From contig NZ_MAEW01000007.1 in NCBI RefSeq assembly GCF_002013375.1, forward strand, positions 186,001-250,000: a stretch of DNA of 64,000 nt. The letters run 5' to 3'. Below the pieces are notes generated by a model. It was not told the DNA's origin and did no database searches. It worked only from the letters and a program-made list of their open reading frames with translations. Source of the stretch: Mycobacterium sp. D16Q13. Lineage in GTDB: Bacteria; Actinomycetota; Actinomycetes; Mycobacteriales; Mycobacteriaceae. Numbering within the stretch: position 1 is the stretch's first letter; every line of letters begins with the position of its first letter. Shown here piece after piece: positions 8,309 through 18,338 of the stretch. The translations under genes and the position numbers were made by a program.

Positions 8309-9058
8309 ATGAGCATTCTGACAGGCAAGACGGCACTTGTTACGGGCGCGTCGAAGGGAATCGGCGCGGCCATCGCGCGCGACCTGGCTTCCGCGGGAGC
8401 ACTTGTGGCAGTCCACTACTCGTCAAGCAAGAGCGGGGCTGATCATGTCGTGAAGTCAATACACGACGCTGGCGGACAGGCCTTCGCACTCCAGGCCGAT
8501 ATCTCCGACCCGGCCAGCGTCAAAGGACTGTTCGCCGAACTCAGCACCCGGATCGACAAGCTCGACATCCTGGTCAACAACGCCGGGGTGTACGAGATGG
8601 GCGCGGTTGAATCAGTGACCACAGGTGAGCTTGAGCGCCAGTTCGGCCTGAACGTCTTCGGCCTGGCCATCACAATCACCGAAGCGCTCGGCAGCGCCCT
8701 TGGACCCGGCTCGAGCATCGTCAACATCGGATCGAGTGTCACCAGCTTCACGCCCGCCAACTCGCTGGTGTACACCGCCTCGAAGGGGGCGGTGGACGCG
8801 ATTACCGGCACCCTCGCCAAGGAGCTGGGCCCGCGGGGCATCAGGGTGAACTCGGTCAATCCCGGCTTGACCGTGACCGACGGCATGCAATCCAGCGCCT
8901 TCTCAAGCCGCGAGTTCCGCAACGAGATTGAGAACATCACACCCCTTGGCCGGATCGGCATCCCGGAGGACATCGCACCAGCAGTGACATTCCTGGCCTC
9001 GGACCGCGCCTCGTGGATCACTGGAGAGATCCTGGTCATCGGCGGCGGCCTGAACTAA
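8309..9058 (+). CDS. SDR family oxidoreductase
   Basis: A classical short-chain dehydrogenase of 249 residues. The cofactor motif TGASKGIG, the NNAG strand motif, Ser of SSVTSF, and YTASK (catalytic Tyr/Lys) are all present, with GRIGIPEDIAPAVTFLASDRASWITG at the C-terminus as in FabG-like enzymes. Start ATG 8309 has GGAGA just upstream at 8301-8305. It is divergent from an MmyB-type regulator, which probably represses it. Substrate unknown. Confidence 0.92.
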   Translation: MSILTGKTALVTGASKGIGAAIARDLASAGALVAVHYSSSKSGADHVVKSIHDAGGQAFALQADISDPASVKGLFAELSTRIDKLDILVNNAGVYEMGAVESVTTGELERQFGLNVFGLAITITEALGSALGPGSSIVNIGSSVTSFTPANSLVYTASKGAVDAITGTLAKELGPRGIRVNSVNPGLTVTDGMQSSAFSSREFRNEIENITPLGRIGIPEDIAPAVTFLASDRASWITGEILVIGGGLN

Positions 9059-9132
9059 ACGGCCCTTCTTCGTCCGTTCGCCGATGTAGAGCCCGCTCCC
9101 CTGGCAATAATGCTGGTGGCCGGAAGGAATCA

Positions 9133-9480
9133 ATGATGGGCAAGCTCTGCACCAGGATCGTCGTCGCGATCACTGCCGCTGGCATATCGGCTGGCGGCCT
9201 GTTCGGCATGGGGACTGCGCAGGCTAATGACCACACATTCCTGGACAGCCTGCGCGCCGCGGGAGTCTTCATCCACAAGGACGCAGAACCGTATGTGGTT
9301 CAGGCGGGACACCAGGCCTGCCGCGATCTACGCAACGGTGTGCCACCCGAAGAAGTGGGATCGCAGTTCCCGGTGGGTTCCGGTGTCGCGCCCGCGCCTG
9401 CCCCCAACGTGTATGTCGACATTCTGCAAAGCGAGCTATGCCCGAATGCGCTGAACCCCGCGCCACCCCAGCCGGCGTAG
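9133..9480 (+). CDS. Secreted DUF732 protein
   Basis: A small mycobacterial secreted protein of 115 residues. It has a Sec signal peptide (about residues 1-32, cut after AQA) followed by the DUF732 pattern: DHTFLDSLRAAGV, ACRDLRNGVPPEEVGSQF and a closing Cys, giving two conserved cysteines. Function of the family is unknown. ATG 9133 is preceded by GGAAGG. A second DUF732 gene lies at 20238-20579. Confidence 0.85.
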   Translation: MMGKLCTRIVVAITAAGISAGGLFGMGTAQANDHTFLDSLRAAGVFIHKDAEPYVVQAGHQACRDLRNGVPPEEVGSQFPVGSGVAPAPAPNVYVDILQSELCPNALNPAPPQPA

Positions 9481-9569
9481 CCGTTCTCCGCGACCTTGCT
9501 GAAGCAGCAGTAGCCTCGTTGGTGTAGCAGCGGCTACCCGGACACACAACAACCATTCGACCTGTCAGA

Positions 9570-10640
9570 ATGTTTGCTGTGAACATTCGGTTGCTACTGG
9601 CTCCGCGGTGGGTGCGCTGGTTGGTAATGGTCGCCCTCATGACAGCAATCGGCGGCCCGCTGTGGATCTTCCTCATTTCGGACGACGGATCGGACTGGAA
9701 AGCCCGCGCGGTGCAGATACCGGTGCTCAGCATCGGTGTTGGGACCTTGCTCATCGTTACTCAGGCCCGATTCCGCCGGTCCTTTCTCGCCGCCCTCGAT
9801 GGGCTGGACGCGACGCAGCGACGCCAGGCCATCGAGGCAAGCCAGCGCGGAGACGCACCGACCGAACCGCCGGTGCTGTCGGCGGCTGTGCGGCTGTGCA
9901 CGCTCCTTGTCGGAACCAGACTGCGGACACCCACATGGGCGCGATGGGTTGCATACCTAGTTCCAGCGGGTGCAGCGCTCATCGCAGTCGCCCGCCTCGT
10001 TGATCACGATGTCTGGCGTGCCATGGCGTGGCTTGCGGTGGCCGCGCTGATGGCGTTGGTTTTTTGGTGGGATGCACGCACATTGCGTCGGCTACAACAG
10101 CAGCTGAACCTGTTACGTGCCGCAGCTGCCTCATCGCTGGGAGAGGTTCCCGCCCTTGCCGAATCCGAGTACCCGTCGGTGACGCCGTCACGGAAGGTGT
10201 GGCTGATCGTCTTCGGCGCCGTGATCGCCATGTCCGTAATCGCCAGTGCCGCCGCCTATCTGATGGAGCGAGCGCAGCCCGGACACGGCATCACCGGGCG
10301 CAGCGAATGCGGTAAGGCAATAGCAACCCTCGCTGTCTTCAGCGGGCGCGAGGATCTCACGAACGCCCAATCGATCGTCCCGGACGGGCCGAGCCTGACC
10401 GATTACGAGAAGTGGTCCAACGAGATTCGCACTCGCGCGGCGCAGGTGACCAGATCCGATCTCGCACCGCGGGCACAACACATTGCCGAGCTGTCCGGTC
10501 AAGCCGTCTCCGTTGTCCGCCAGATCCGCAAGGAACCAGGGACGCAACTCGAGCAGCTACAGCAGCAAGATGTCTACGCCAAGCTCATCGCCCAAATGTA
10601 TGACGAAGCGGCGGTAGTTCTTGACGTATGCCATAGCTGA
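9570..10640 (+). CDS. Multi-pass membrane protein of unknown function
   Basis: The 356-residue protein has hydrophobic segments at about residues 17-37, 47-65, 125-142, 147-165 and 210-230, then a C-terminal soluble region of about 125 residues with two cysteines (SECGKAIA and DVCHS). The C-terminal part looks extracytoplasmic and helical. No enzyme motif is visible. It is monocistronic: the next gene is convergent, its stop lying seven bases away. The start ATG 9570 has no strong ribosome binding site. Confidence 0.75.
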   Translation: MFAVNIRLLLAPRWVRWLVMVALMTAIGGPLWIFLISDDGSDWKARAVQIPVLSIGVGTLLIVTQARFRRSFLAALDGLDATQRRQAIEASQRGDAPTEPPVLSAAVRLCTLLVGTRLRTPTWARWVAYLVPAGAALIAVARLVDHDVWRAMAWLAVAALMALVFWWDARTLRRLQQQLNLLRAAAASSLGEVPALAESEYPSVTPSRKVWLIVFGAVIAMSVIASAAAYLMERAQPGHGITGRSECGKAIATLAVFSGREDLTNAQSIVPDGPSLTDYEKWSNEIRTRAAQVTRSDLAPRAQHIAELSGQAVSVVRQIRKEPGTQLEQLQQQDVYAKLIAQMYDEAAVVLDVCHS

Positions 10641-10647
10641 CCGGCAC

Positions 10648-11346
10648 TCACCCACAGTCGTACTGCACTCCGATACCGCGCGGAGGAGTCGCCCGCTTGG
10701 TGCACCCGTACACCTCAAGCTGCTCACCCAAGCGCACAGCAGAGTGATGCGCGTAGTTCACGCAGTACAGACCCATCTCATCCGATCTGCATTGGTAGTC
10801 GCCGAATTTCAGACGTTTCCCGTACTCAAGCGGCAGGCCCACACCCTCACTGAACGGCCCCGGGTCACCGTGACGACTACCGACGGTAACGGTCGCGCCG
10901 TCGAAGCTCACCCAGCCCGCGATCCACTGGCCGGGCAGATCGGGAGGACGGGGCGGCGCGCGGTGAAGCCCCGGTAGGCACGACAACGGCACCTGGTACT
11001 TGAACGCCGTGATGCATCCCCCGATGACCCGAGGACCCAAGTCGCCGGGAACACGGAACGCCACCTCACCTTGGGACAGCTGGCCTGGCGTGCCGTCCTG
11101 ATCGACCGTGCGAAATTTCTCGACATCGGCCGGATCACCCGCCTCTATCCAGCGCGTCACCGACTCCACGGACGCGCGTGGCCCCGGTGCGGGGGCACGC
11201 GCGGTTGTCGTGGTCGTCGACGTCGTTGGCACCTGGGACGGTGCGCTGACGGACGGCGTGGTGGATGAGATCGGCGAACCCTGCTGCGTGTGTGCGACAC
11301 AACCCGTGACCAGGAAGATCAGGCACAACACGCTCCAGACACGCAC
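10648..11346 (-). CDS. Lipoprotein with Ser/Thr/Pro-rich linker
   Basis: The mature protein is predicted to be lipid-anchored: GTG 11346 begins a short signal sequence ending in the lipobox LVTGC (Cys at residue 16). A linker rich in Ser, Thr and Pro follows, then a globular domain of about 170 residues with cysteines (GGCITAF, PLSCLPG, YQCRSDEMGLYCVNY, VYGCTK, YDCG) that could pair outside the cell. No family is recognised. It is divergent from tex, whose start is only about 45 bp away. Confidence 0.72.
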   Translation of the reverse strand: MRVWSVLCLIFLVTGCVAHTQQGSPISSTTPSVSAPSQVPTTSTTTTTARAPAPGPRASVESVTRWIEAGDPADVEKFRTVDQDGTPGQLSQGEVAFRVPGDLGPRVIGGCITAFKYQVPLSCLPGLHRAPPRPPDLPGQWIAGWVSFDGATVTVGSRHGDPGPFSEGVGLPLEYGKRLKFGDYQCRSDEMGLYCVNYAHHSAVRLGEQLEVYGCTKRATPPRGIGVQYDCG

Positions 11347-11391
11347 CCAGTGAGCGTAGCTTGTCCCCAATATTGGGTAGGGTCCCTCGGC

Positions 11392-13746
11392 GTGACTCAG
11401 AGCGTGACCGTAAAATCTGTAAATGCCCGCCTCGCTGCGGAACTGGAGGTCGCCGAAGCCCAGGTCACGGCGGCTGTGCGGCTGCTCGACGAGGGTGCGA
11501 CGGTCCCGTTTATCGCGCGATACCGCAAGGAAGTCACCGGCAGCCTGGACGACGGCCAGCTGCGCAGTCTGGAAGAACGGCTGCGGTACCTGCGGGAACT
11601 CGACGAGCGTCGCGCCGCGGTGCTGTCCTCCATCGAGGAACAGGGCAAGCTCACCGACGACCTCAAGGCGGCGCTGCTGTCGGCCGACACCAAGGCGCGT
11701 GTCGAGGACATCTACCTGCCGTACAAGCCCAAACGGCGCACCAAGGCACAGATCGCCCGGGAGGCCGGGCTGGAACCGCTGGCCGACCGGCTGCTCGCGG
11801 ACCCGAGTCTGGTGCCCGACGAGGCGGCCGCCGAGTTCCTCACCGAGGATGTCGCCGATGCCAACGCGGCACTCGATGGCGCGCGGCACATCCTGATCGA
11901 GCGCGCATCCGAGGATGCCGAACTCGTCGGTGCCACCCGCACCAAGTTCTGGGCGGACGGTGCGCTGCGCACCGCCCCATGGTCAGAGGATGCGGCGAAA
12001 ACCGAAGCGGCACAGAAGTACCGCGACTACTTCGAGTTCTCCGAATCCCTGGAGACCATGCCCTCGCACCGGGTGCTGGCCGTCATGCGCGGCGAGAAGG
12101 AGCAGGTGCTCGCCCTCAACTTCGACGGCGGTGAGGACGCGCCGTATGAGGCCATGGTCGCGCAATCGCTCGGCGTCAACCTGACCGCGAAGACCCCGGC
12201 CACGCCGTGGCTGGCCGGTACCGTTCGGGTGGCCTGGCGGGCCAAGCTCATGTTCTCCGCGTCCGTCGATGCCCGCCTCAAGCTGCGCCAACGCGCCGAA
12301 GAAGATGCCGTCGGCGTCTTCGCGCGCAACCTCAAGGATCTGCTGCTCGCGGCCCCCGCCGGCACGCGCGCCACACTCGGCCTGGACCCCGGGTTCCGGA
12401 CGGGTGTCAAGGTGGCCGTGGTGGACGGCACCGGCAAGGTCGTCGACACCTGCGCCATCTACCCGCACCAGCCGCAGAAGAAGTGGGATGAGGCCAAGGC
12501 CACTCTCGCGGCGTTCGTCGCGCGCCATGGTGTCGAGCTGATCGCCGTCGGCAATGGCACCGCCTCACGCGAAACCGACGCGCTGGCAGCCGAACTCATC
12601 GCCGATATCAAGGCCGCTGGCGCCAAGGCCCCGACAAAGGCGATGGTCAGTGAGGCGGGCGCGTCGGTCTATTCGGCCTCAGCCTATGCCGCGCACGAGC
12701 TTCCCGACCTCGACGTGACGCTGCGGGGTGCGGTCTCGATCGCACGGCGCCTGCAGGATCCGTTGGCAGAGCTGGTGAAGATCGAACCCAAGTCGATCGG
12801 CGTTGGGCAGTACCAGCACGATGTCACTCCCGGCACGCTCGCGCGCAGTCTCAACGTGGTCGTCGAAGATGCCGTGAACGCGGTCGGTGTCGACTTGAAC
12901 ACGGCCTCCGTACCTCTACTCGCACGCGTATCCGGGGTGACGGAATCCTTGGCCGAGTCCATCGTCGCGCACCGTGAGAAGGTGGGCGCGTTCCGTAGCC
13001 GCAAGGGACTGTTGGAGGTTCCCCGACTGGGCCCCAAGGCCTTTGAACAGTGCGCCGGATTCCTGCGCATCCGCGAAGGCGACGACCCGCTCGACGCGTC
13101 CGGCGTGCATCCCGAGTCCTACCCGGTGGTGCGCAAGATTCTGGACCGTTCGGGTGTCACCCTCGCCGAGCTGATCGGTAACGAGCGTTCACTGCGCTCG
13201 CTCAAGCCCGCAGACTTCGCCGACGATCGGTTCGGAATTCCCACCGTGACAGACATTCTCGGCGAGCTGGAGAAGCCGGGACGCGACCCGCGGCCCGCGT
13301 TCACCACGGCCACCTTCGCCGCGGGCGTCGAAAAGGTCTCGGACCTGAAGGTCGGCATGGTGCTCGAGGGTGTGGTGACCAACGTGGCCGCCTTCGGTGC
13401 ATTTGTTGATGTCGGCGTGCATCAGGATGGCCTCGTGCACGTCTCGGCGATGTCGGACCGGTACGTATCCGACCCCCATGAGGTGGTCAAGTCTGGCCAG
13501 GTGGTGCGGGTCAAGGTCACCGACGTAGATATTCCGCGTCAGCGCATCGGGTTGAGCCTGCGCCTCACCGACGATCCGCAGCAGGGCAAGCGCCCCGAGG
13601 GAGCCAACGCCAGCGCCCCCCGACGCGACAACAAGAATCAGGGACGACCAAACCAGAACCGCAGCAAGAATTCCGGGCGCCAGCAGGAAACTCGGGCGAC
13701 GGGCTCCATGGCGGATGCGTTGCGTAACGCGGGGTTTGGGCGGTAG
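11392..13746 (+). CDS. tex: Tex, S1-domain RNA-binding transcription accessory protein
   Basis: The 784-residue protein matches Tex along its whole length. In order: N-terminal helical/HTH region (GATVPFIARYRKEVTGSLDDGQLR), a YqgF-like RNase H fold (LGLDPGFRTGVKVAVVDGTGKVV), the conserved SIARRLQDPLAELVKIEPKSIGVGQYQHDV segment, helix-hairpin-helix repeats (VSGVTESLAESIVAHREKVGAF), and a C-terminal S1 domain (LKVGMVLEGVVTNVAAFGAFVDVG). Tex binds RNA and the transcription machinery. The C-terminal tail is basic and Gln/Asn-rich. GTG 11392 was chosen; GTG 11404 is also possible. The longer frame to 11290 overlaps the divergent lipoprotein gene. Confidence 0.95.
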   Translation: MTQSVTVKSVNARLAAELEVAEAQVTAAVRLLDEGATVPFIARYRKEVTGSLDDGQLRSLEERLRYLRELDERRAAVLSSIEEQGKLTDDLKAALLSADTKARVEDIYLPYKPKRRTKAQIAREAGLEPLADRLLADPSLVPDEAAAEFLTEDVADANAALDGARHILIERASEDAELVGATRTKFWADGALRTAPWSEDAAKTEAAQKYRDYFEFSESLETMPSHRVLAVMRGEKEQVLALNFDGGEDAPYEAMVAQSLGVNLTAKTPATPWLAGTVRVAWRAKLMFSASVDARLKLRQRAEEDAVGVFARNLKDLLLAAPAGTRATLGLDPGFRTGVKVAVVDGTGKVVDTCAIYPHQPQKKWDEAKATLAAFVARHGVELIAVGNGTASRETDALAAELIADIKAAGAKAPTKAMVSEAGASVYSASAYAAHELPDLDVTLRGAVSIARRLQDPLAELVKIEPKSIGVGQYQHDVTPGTLARSLNVVVEDAVNAVGVDLNTASVPLLARVSGVTESLAESIVAHREKVGAFRSRKGLLEVPRLGPKAFEQCAGFLRIREGDDPLDASGVHPESYPVVRKILDRSGVTLAELIGNERSLRSLKPADFADDRFGIPTVTDILGELEKPGRDPRPAFTTATFAAGVEKVSDLKVGMVLEGVVTNVAAFGAFVDVGVHQDGLVHVSAMSDRYVSDPHEVVKSGQVVRVKVTDVDIPRQRIGLSLRLTDDPQQGKRPEGANASAPRRDNKNQGRPNQNRSKNSGRQQETRATGSMADALRNAGFGR

Positions 13747-13787
13747 GCGCACCCTGGGTTGTCGGTGCCACTGATTAGCGTGGCGCC

Positions 13788-14987
13788 GTGCTCACCACCG
13801 TCGCCATCCGCGGATACCGATCACTACGTGATCTTGTACTCCCGCTTGCCCAACTCACCGTCATCACCGGCGCTAACGGCACCGGAAAGTCCTCGCTGTA
13901 CCGGGCGCTGCAGCTACTGGCCGATTGTGGCCGCGGCGAGATCATCGGCTCGCTGGCGCGGCAGGGCGGACTGCAATCGGCAATGTGGGCCGGGCCGGAA
14001 AATCTCAAAGGCGCACGGCGAACCGGCACTGTTGAGCCCACGGTCCGCACTCGGCCCATATCCATCGAACTAGGTTACGCATCAACGGATTTTGGCTATC
14101 TGGTAGATCTAGGTCTGCCGATTCCCAGCGATTCCGCCTTCGGCCGCGACCCGGAAATCAAGCGTGAGGCCGTGTTCACCGGACCATCGCTTCGCCCCAG
14201 CGCGACCCTGGTCCGGCGAACCCGTCCTGTGGTTGAAGCACGCGCCGATTCGGGACGTGGGTTTGAGGGCTTCAGTCGCTCGATACCGACCTACCGCAGC
14301 ATGCTCTCCGAATTCGCGGGGAGGTTCCCGGAATTGGGTGCCGTCCGGGACACCCTGCGCGGCTGGCGGTTCTACGACGGATTCCGTGTCGATATGCTCG
14401 CGCCCGCCCGGCAGCCTCAGATCGGCACGCGTACGACGGTGCTATCGAATGACGGCAGCGACGTGGCCGCCGCCATCCAGACAATCATCGAGACTCGCAG
14501 CGACACGCTGGACAAGGCCGTCGCGGCCGCCTTCGACGGCGCCGCGGTGGCCGTGGGCGTGCGCGAGGGACTCTTCGATCTTCAGGTTCAGCAGTCCGGG
14601 ATGCTGCGGCCACTGCGCGCCGCGGAGTTGTCCGACGGCACCCTGCGTTTCCTGTTGTGGGCCGCCGCGCTGTTGAGTCCCGAACCGCCGCCGCTGATGG
14701 TGCTCAACGAGCCAGAAACCTCGCTGCATCCCGATCTCATCGCTCCGCTGGCGACGCTCATTCGCGCGGCGGCCGGGAAAACCCAGGTGGTCGTGATCAC
14801 CCACGCCAACGCTCTGGTAGATCATCTTGCCGCGCGGTCGTTGTGCGAGATCCTCGCTGGCGATGAGGACCGATTCGACGACGCGGGTTCGGCAGTACGG
14901 CTCGAACTTGTCAAGGACTGGGGCGAGACGCAGATCGTGGGGCTCGACGCACTCAAAGCCCCGTCGTGGCATTGGGGTTCTCGCTAG
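13788..14987 (+). CDS. AAA ATPase, RecF/OLD-like (AAA_21 type)
   Basis: A 399-residue ATPase of the RecF/SMC-like group: Walker A GANGTGKSS near residue 27, an ABC-type signature segment (AAELSDGTLRFLLWAAALL, about residue 280), and a Walker B variant LMVLNEPETSLHPDL, in which Asn stands before Glu. The long middle region carries no nuclease motif such as Toprim, so it is not an OLD nuclease. These stand-alone ATPases occur in mycobacterial backbones with unknown role. GTG 13788 starts 41 bases after the tex stop; a near-perfect hairpin (13764-13787) between them may end the tex transcript. Confidence 0.85.
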   Translation: MLTTVAIRGYRSLRDLVLPLAQLTVITGANGTGKSSLYRALQLLADCGRGEIIGSLARQGGLQSAMWAGPENLKGARRTGTVEPTVRTRPISIELGYASTDFGYLVDLGLPIPSDSAFGRDPEIKREAVFTGPSLRPSATLVRRTRPVVEARADSGRGFEGFSRSIPTYRSMLSEFAGRFPELGAVRDTLRGWRFYDGFRVDMLAPARQPQIGTRTTVLSNDGSDVAAAIQTIIETRSDTLDKAVAAAFDGAAVAVGVREGLFDLQVQQSGMLRPLRAAELSDGTLRFLLWAAALLSPEPPPLMVLNEPETSLHPDLIAPLATLIRAAAGKTQVVVITHANALVDHLAARSLCEILAGDEDRFDDAGSAVRLELVKDWGETQIVGLDALKAPSWHWGSR

Positions 14988-15173
14988 ACGTCTATCGCGT
15001 CACCACCTGATGAGGCTCTGGCGGGTCTGCCGGTGCCGTCAGTGGCCTACTCGGTCATATCGTGGGACTTCGGGGCGCAGCCTGAGAGTTAGTTTCTCGT
15101 GGTGAGCCAAAGGGTTGCCAGACAACGGATGCACACTGTTGGGTGGACCGTCGAACCCCAGGAAGGGAGCGCA

Positions 15174-16550
15174 GTGACCGAAGCGTCACGAGACAACGTT
15201 CTGATCGTGCATTGGCACGACCTCGGCCGCTACCTGGGCGTCTACGGGCATCCCGACGTATCCAGCCCACACCTGGACCAACTGGCGGCCGATGGCATCC
15301 TGTTCACCCGCGCGCACGCCACGGCGCCGCTGTGCTCACCGTCGCGTGGTTCGCTCTTCACCGGCCGGTACCCACAGAGCAACGGCCTTATCGGCCTGGC
15401 TCATCACGGCTGGGAATACCGCGCCGGGGTGCGCACACTCCCCCACATTCTGTCTGGATCGGGCTGGTACACAGCACTGTTCGGAATGCAGCATGAAACG
15501 GCGTATCCGGCCACCCTGGGATTCGACGAGTACGACGTATCCAACTCGTATTGCGAATACGTGGTGGAACACGCGAGCCGCTGGTTGCGCAATTCCCCCA
15601 ACACGCCGTTTCTGCTGACCGCCGGATTCTTCGAAACGCACCGCCCCTTTCCTCGGGAGCGTTATGAACCGTCCGACGCCGACACGGTGAATGTCCCGGA
15701 CTATCTGCCCGACACCCCGGAGGTACGCGACGATCTCGCCGAGTTCTATGGCTCGATCGCGGTGGCCGACGCCAAGGTCGGTGAGTTACTGGACGTGCTG
15801 GCCGAGACGGGCCTCGATGAGAGCACCTGGGTCGTCTTCATGACCGACCATGGCCCGGCGTTGCCACGCGCCAAGTCCACCCTGTATGACGCCGGTACCG
15901 GCATCGCATTGATCGTGCGCCCACCGCGGGGCCGCACTACTGAGTCGCTCCGGTACGACGAGCTCTTCAGCGGGGTCGATCTGCTGCCCACCCTGTTGGG
16001 CTTGCTCGGTGTCGACATTCCCGAGGAGATTCAGGGAATTTCACATGCCGACAATATCCTGAAGCCGACGGGCGAACTGAAACAAGTCCGCTCCGAGTTA
16101 TTCACCGCGAAGACATACCACGATTCTTTTGATCCCATTCGAGCCATTCGAACAAAGGATTACAGCTATATAGAGAATTATGCGCCCAGGCCGGTGCTGG
16201 ACCTGCCGTGGGACATTGCCGACAGCCCGCCGGGCCGGGCCGTCGCCACACACATCACCAATCCCCGCCCGCATCGCGAGCTCTACGACCTCGTGAACGA
16301 TCCGGGCGAGGCGCACAACCTGCTGGGACTCGATGCCGACGAGGAGTCCCAGTCCATCGCCGACGATCTGGCACTGCGCCTCAACGATTGGCGAGAGAAG
16401 ACTCTCGACGTCATTCCCTCCGATTTTGCGGGCACACGCATTTCCGAGCGCTACACCGAGACATTCCTGCGCATCCATGGCAGGCCCGGAGCCAACCGTT
16501 CCGCCATCGCCGACGAGCGTGGCATCGAACAACAGTTACGTTCGCCATGA
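15174..16550 (+). CDS. Sulfatase, sulfamidase-like, cysteine type
   Basis: A 458-residue arylsulfatase-superfamily enzyme. [13 protein letters not shown] holds the Cys (residue 54) that would be converted to formylglycine; metal ligands include HWHDLGRY near the N-terminus and TDHGP (about residue 225). The overall pattern ([28 protein letters not shown]) resembles N-sulfoglucosamine sulfohydrolases. There is no signal peptide, so it is cytosolic. GTG 15174 has GGAAGGGA upstream. It precedes stf0, cysD and cysNC on the same strand, which suggests that it recycles or edits sulfate esters, perhaps sulfated trehalose. That role is inference. Confidence 0.85.
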   Translation: MTEASRDNVLIVHWHDLGRYLGVYGHPDVSSPHLDQLAADGILFTRAHATAPLCSPSRGSLFTGRYPQSNGLIGLAHHGWEYRAGVRTLPHILSGSGWYTALFGMQHETAYPATLGFDEYDVSNSYCEYVVEHASRWLRNSPNTPFLLTAGFFETHRPFPRERYEPSDADTVNVPDYLPDTPEVRDDLAEFYGSIAVADAKVGELLDVLAETGLDESTWVVFMTDHGPALPRAKSTLYDAGTGIALIVRPPRGRTTESLRYDELFSGVDLLPTLLGLLGVDIPEEIQGISHADNILKPTGELKQVRSELFTAKTYHDSFDPIRAIRTKDYSYIENYAPRPVLDLPWDIADSPPGRAVATHITNPRPHRELYDLVNDPGEAHNLLGLDADEESQSIADDLALRLNDWREKTLDVIPSDFAGTRISERYTETFLRIHGRPGANRSAIADERGIEQQLRSP

Positions 16551-16611
16551 TTGCAATTCACGGCGAACCCAATTAGTCGAATACAAAACAATTGCGGTTA
16601 GGCTACTGCGC

Positions 16612-17415
16612 ATGCCCGACCATCCCACCGCATATCTGGTGCTCGCATCGCAGCGCAGTGGCAGCACCCTACTGGTGGAATCCCTGCGAGCGACCGGCGT
16701 GGCCGGCGAACCACAGGAGTTCTTCCAGTACCTGCCCACCACGAGCATGTCTCCGCAGCCACGGGAATGGTTCGCCGATGTACAGGACGAGTCAATACTG
16801 CGTCTGCTCGATCCGTTGGACGCAGGCAAGCCCGACCTGGCGCCCGCGAGCATCTGGCGCGATTACATCCGCACCGTGGGCCGTACCCCCAACGGAATCT
16901 GGGGCGGCAAGCTCATGTGGAATCAGACCCCGCTGCTCTTGGACCGCGCGCAGGATCTGCCCGATCGTTCCGGTGAAGGATTGCTCGCCGGCATCCGGGA
17001 TGTGGTTGGCAGCAACCCGGTGCTGGTCCACGTTTACCGGCCAGACGTTGTGTCCCAGGCGGTTTCGTTCTGGCGTGCGGTGCAGACCCGGGTGTGGCGC
17101 GGACGTCCGGATCCCGGGCGCGATGCCCGCGCCGAGTATCACGCCGGGGCCATTGCCCATGTCATCACCATGCTGCAGGCGCAGGAGGCGGGTTGGCGCC
17201 GCTGGTTCGCCGAGGAAAACATCGAACCCATCGACGTCTCGTATCCGTACCTCTGGCGCAACCTGACCCAGGTGGTCGCCACCGTTCTGGAGGCACTGGG
17301 ACAAGACCCCCGGCTCGCGCCACCACCTGTGCTGGAACGGCAGGCAGACCAGCGGTCTGACGACTGGGTGGATCGATACCGGACCGACGCGGAAAGAGAG
17401 GGGCTGCCACTATGA
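16612..17415 (+). CDS. stf0: Trehalose 2-sulfotransferase Stf0
   Basis: The 267-residue protein matches Stf0, which transfers sulfate from PAPS to the 2-position of trehalose, the first step towards sulfolipids. The PAPS 5'-phosphosulfate loop is [17 protein letters not shown] at residues 8-24, followed by [17 protein letters not shown] as in characterised Stf0, with the 3'-phosphate region near [20 protein letters not shown]. The length equals that of the M. tuberculosis homologue (Rv0295c). Its stop overlaps the cysD start (ATGA), directly coupling PAPS use to PAPS synthesis. Confidence 0.93.
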   Translation: MPDHPTAYLVLASQRSGSTLLVESLRATGVAGEPQEFFQYLPTTSMSPQPREWFADVQDESILRLLDPLDAGKPDLAPASIWRDYIRTVGRTPNGIWGGKLMWNQTPLLLDRAQDLPDRSGEGLLAGIRDVVGSNPVLVHVYRPDVVSQAVSFWRAVQTRVWRGRPDPGRDARAEYHAGAIAHVITMLQAQEAGWRRWFAEENIEPIDVSYPYLWRNLTQVVATVLEALGQDPRLAPPPVLERQADQRSDDWVDRYRTDAEREGLPL

Positions 17416-18338
17416 GCGACACCGCGACGACACCCGATCTGTTGCAGGTCAACGAGCTTCGGCTGCTGGAGGCCGAGGCGGTGCACATCATCCGGGAGGT
17501 GGCCGCCGAGCTACAGCGCCCGGTGCTGCTCTTCTCCGCGGGCAAGGACTCGATCGTCTTGCTGAAGTTGGCCGAGAAGGCCTTCCGGCCCGCACCGCTG
17601 CCGTTCCCGGTGTTGCACGTCGACACCGGACACAATTTCCCCGAGGTGATCGAGTTCCGTGATCGCCGAACCATCGGGCACGACCACAAACTGATCGTCG
17701 CCTCCGTGCAGGAAACGATCGATGCCGGGCGGGTCGCCGATCCGGGCCCGGGTGCCTCACGTAACCGTCAGCAGACCCGAACCCTGCTGGACGCGTTGGA
17801 GGCCGGCGGTTTCGATGCGGCATTCGGCGGCGCGCGGCGCGATGAGGAACGCGCCCGCGCCAAGGAGCGCATCCTGAGCTTCCGGGACGAGTTCGGCCAG
17901 TGGGATCCGCGGGCACAACGCCCCGAACCCTGGTCGCTGTACAACGGACGCATCCGCAAGGGCGAGCAGGTTCGTGTCTTTCCGTTGAGCAACTGGACAG
18001 AACTGGACATCTGGCGCTACATCCAGCTGGAAAACCTTGAGCTGCCCTCGATCTACTACGCCCATCAACGCGAGGTGTTTGAGCGTGACGGCATCCTGCT
18101 GGCCACCTCGGAATACACCACCCCAACGGGCGACGAGACTGCCGCCACCGAATGGGTGCGCTACCGCACCGTCGGCGACATGACGATCACCGGCGCGGTC
18201 CGCTCCCAGGCCACCGAGATCGAAGGGGTGATCGCGGAGATATCCGCGGCCACTGTGTCCGAGCGCGGCGAGACCCGCGCCGATGACCGCACATCCGTGG
18301 CTGCCATGGAAGACCGGAAACGAGAGGGCTACTTCTGA
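17412..18338 (+). CDS. cysD: Sulfate adenylyltransferase subunit 2
   Basis: A 308-residue CysD, the ATP-pyrophosphatase-fold subunit that forms adenylyl sulfate from ATP and sulfate. The PP-loop reads [21 protein letters not shown] (about residue 37); further family motifs are [35 protein letters not shown] and [15 protein letters not shown], ending in the C-terminal [10 protein letters not shown]. It overlaps stf0 by four bases at the start and cysNC by one base at the end, so expression should be tightly coupled. Confidence 0.97.
   Translation: MSDTATTPDLLQVNELRLLEAEAVHIIREVAAELQRPVLLFSAGKDSIVLLKLAEKAFRPAPLPFPVLHVDTGHNFPEVIEFRDRRTIGHDHKLIVASVQETIDAGRVADPGPGASRNRQQTRTLLDALEAGGFDAAFGGARRDEERARAKERILSFRDEFGQWDPRAQRPEPWSLYNGRIRKGEQVRVFPLSNWTELDIWRYIQLENLELPSIYYAHQREVFERDGILLATSEYTTPTGDETAATEWVRYRTVGDMTITGAVRSQATEIEGVIAEISAATVSERGETRADDRTSVAAMEDRKREGYF

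Noticed and set aside
14988..15173. Possible SAM or sulfur riboswitch upstream of the sulfatase
   Set aside because: I could not find the conserved core of any SAM riboswitch class; the only clear signal is the GGAAGGGA ribosome binding site.
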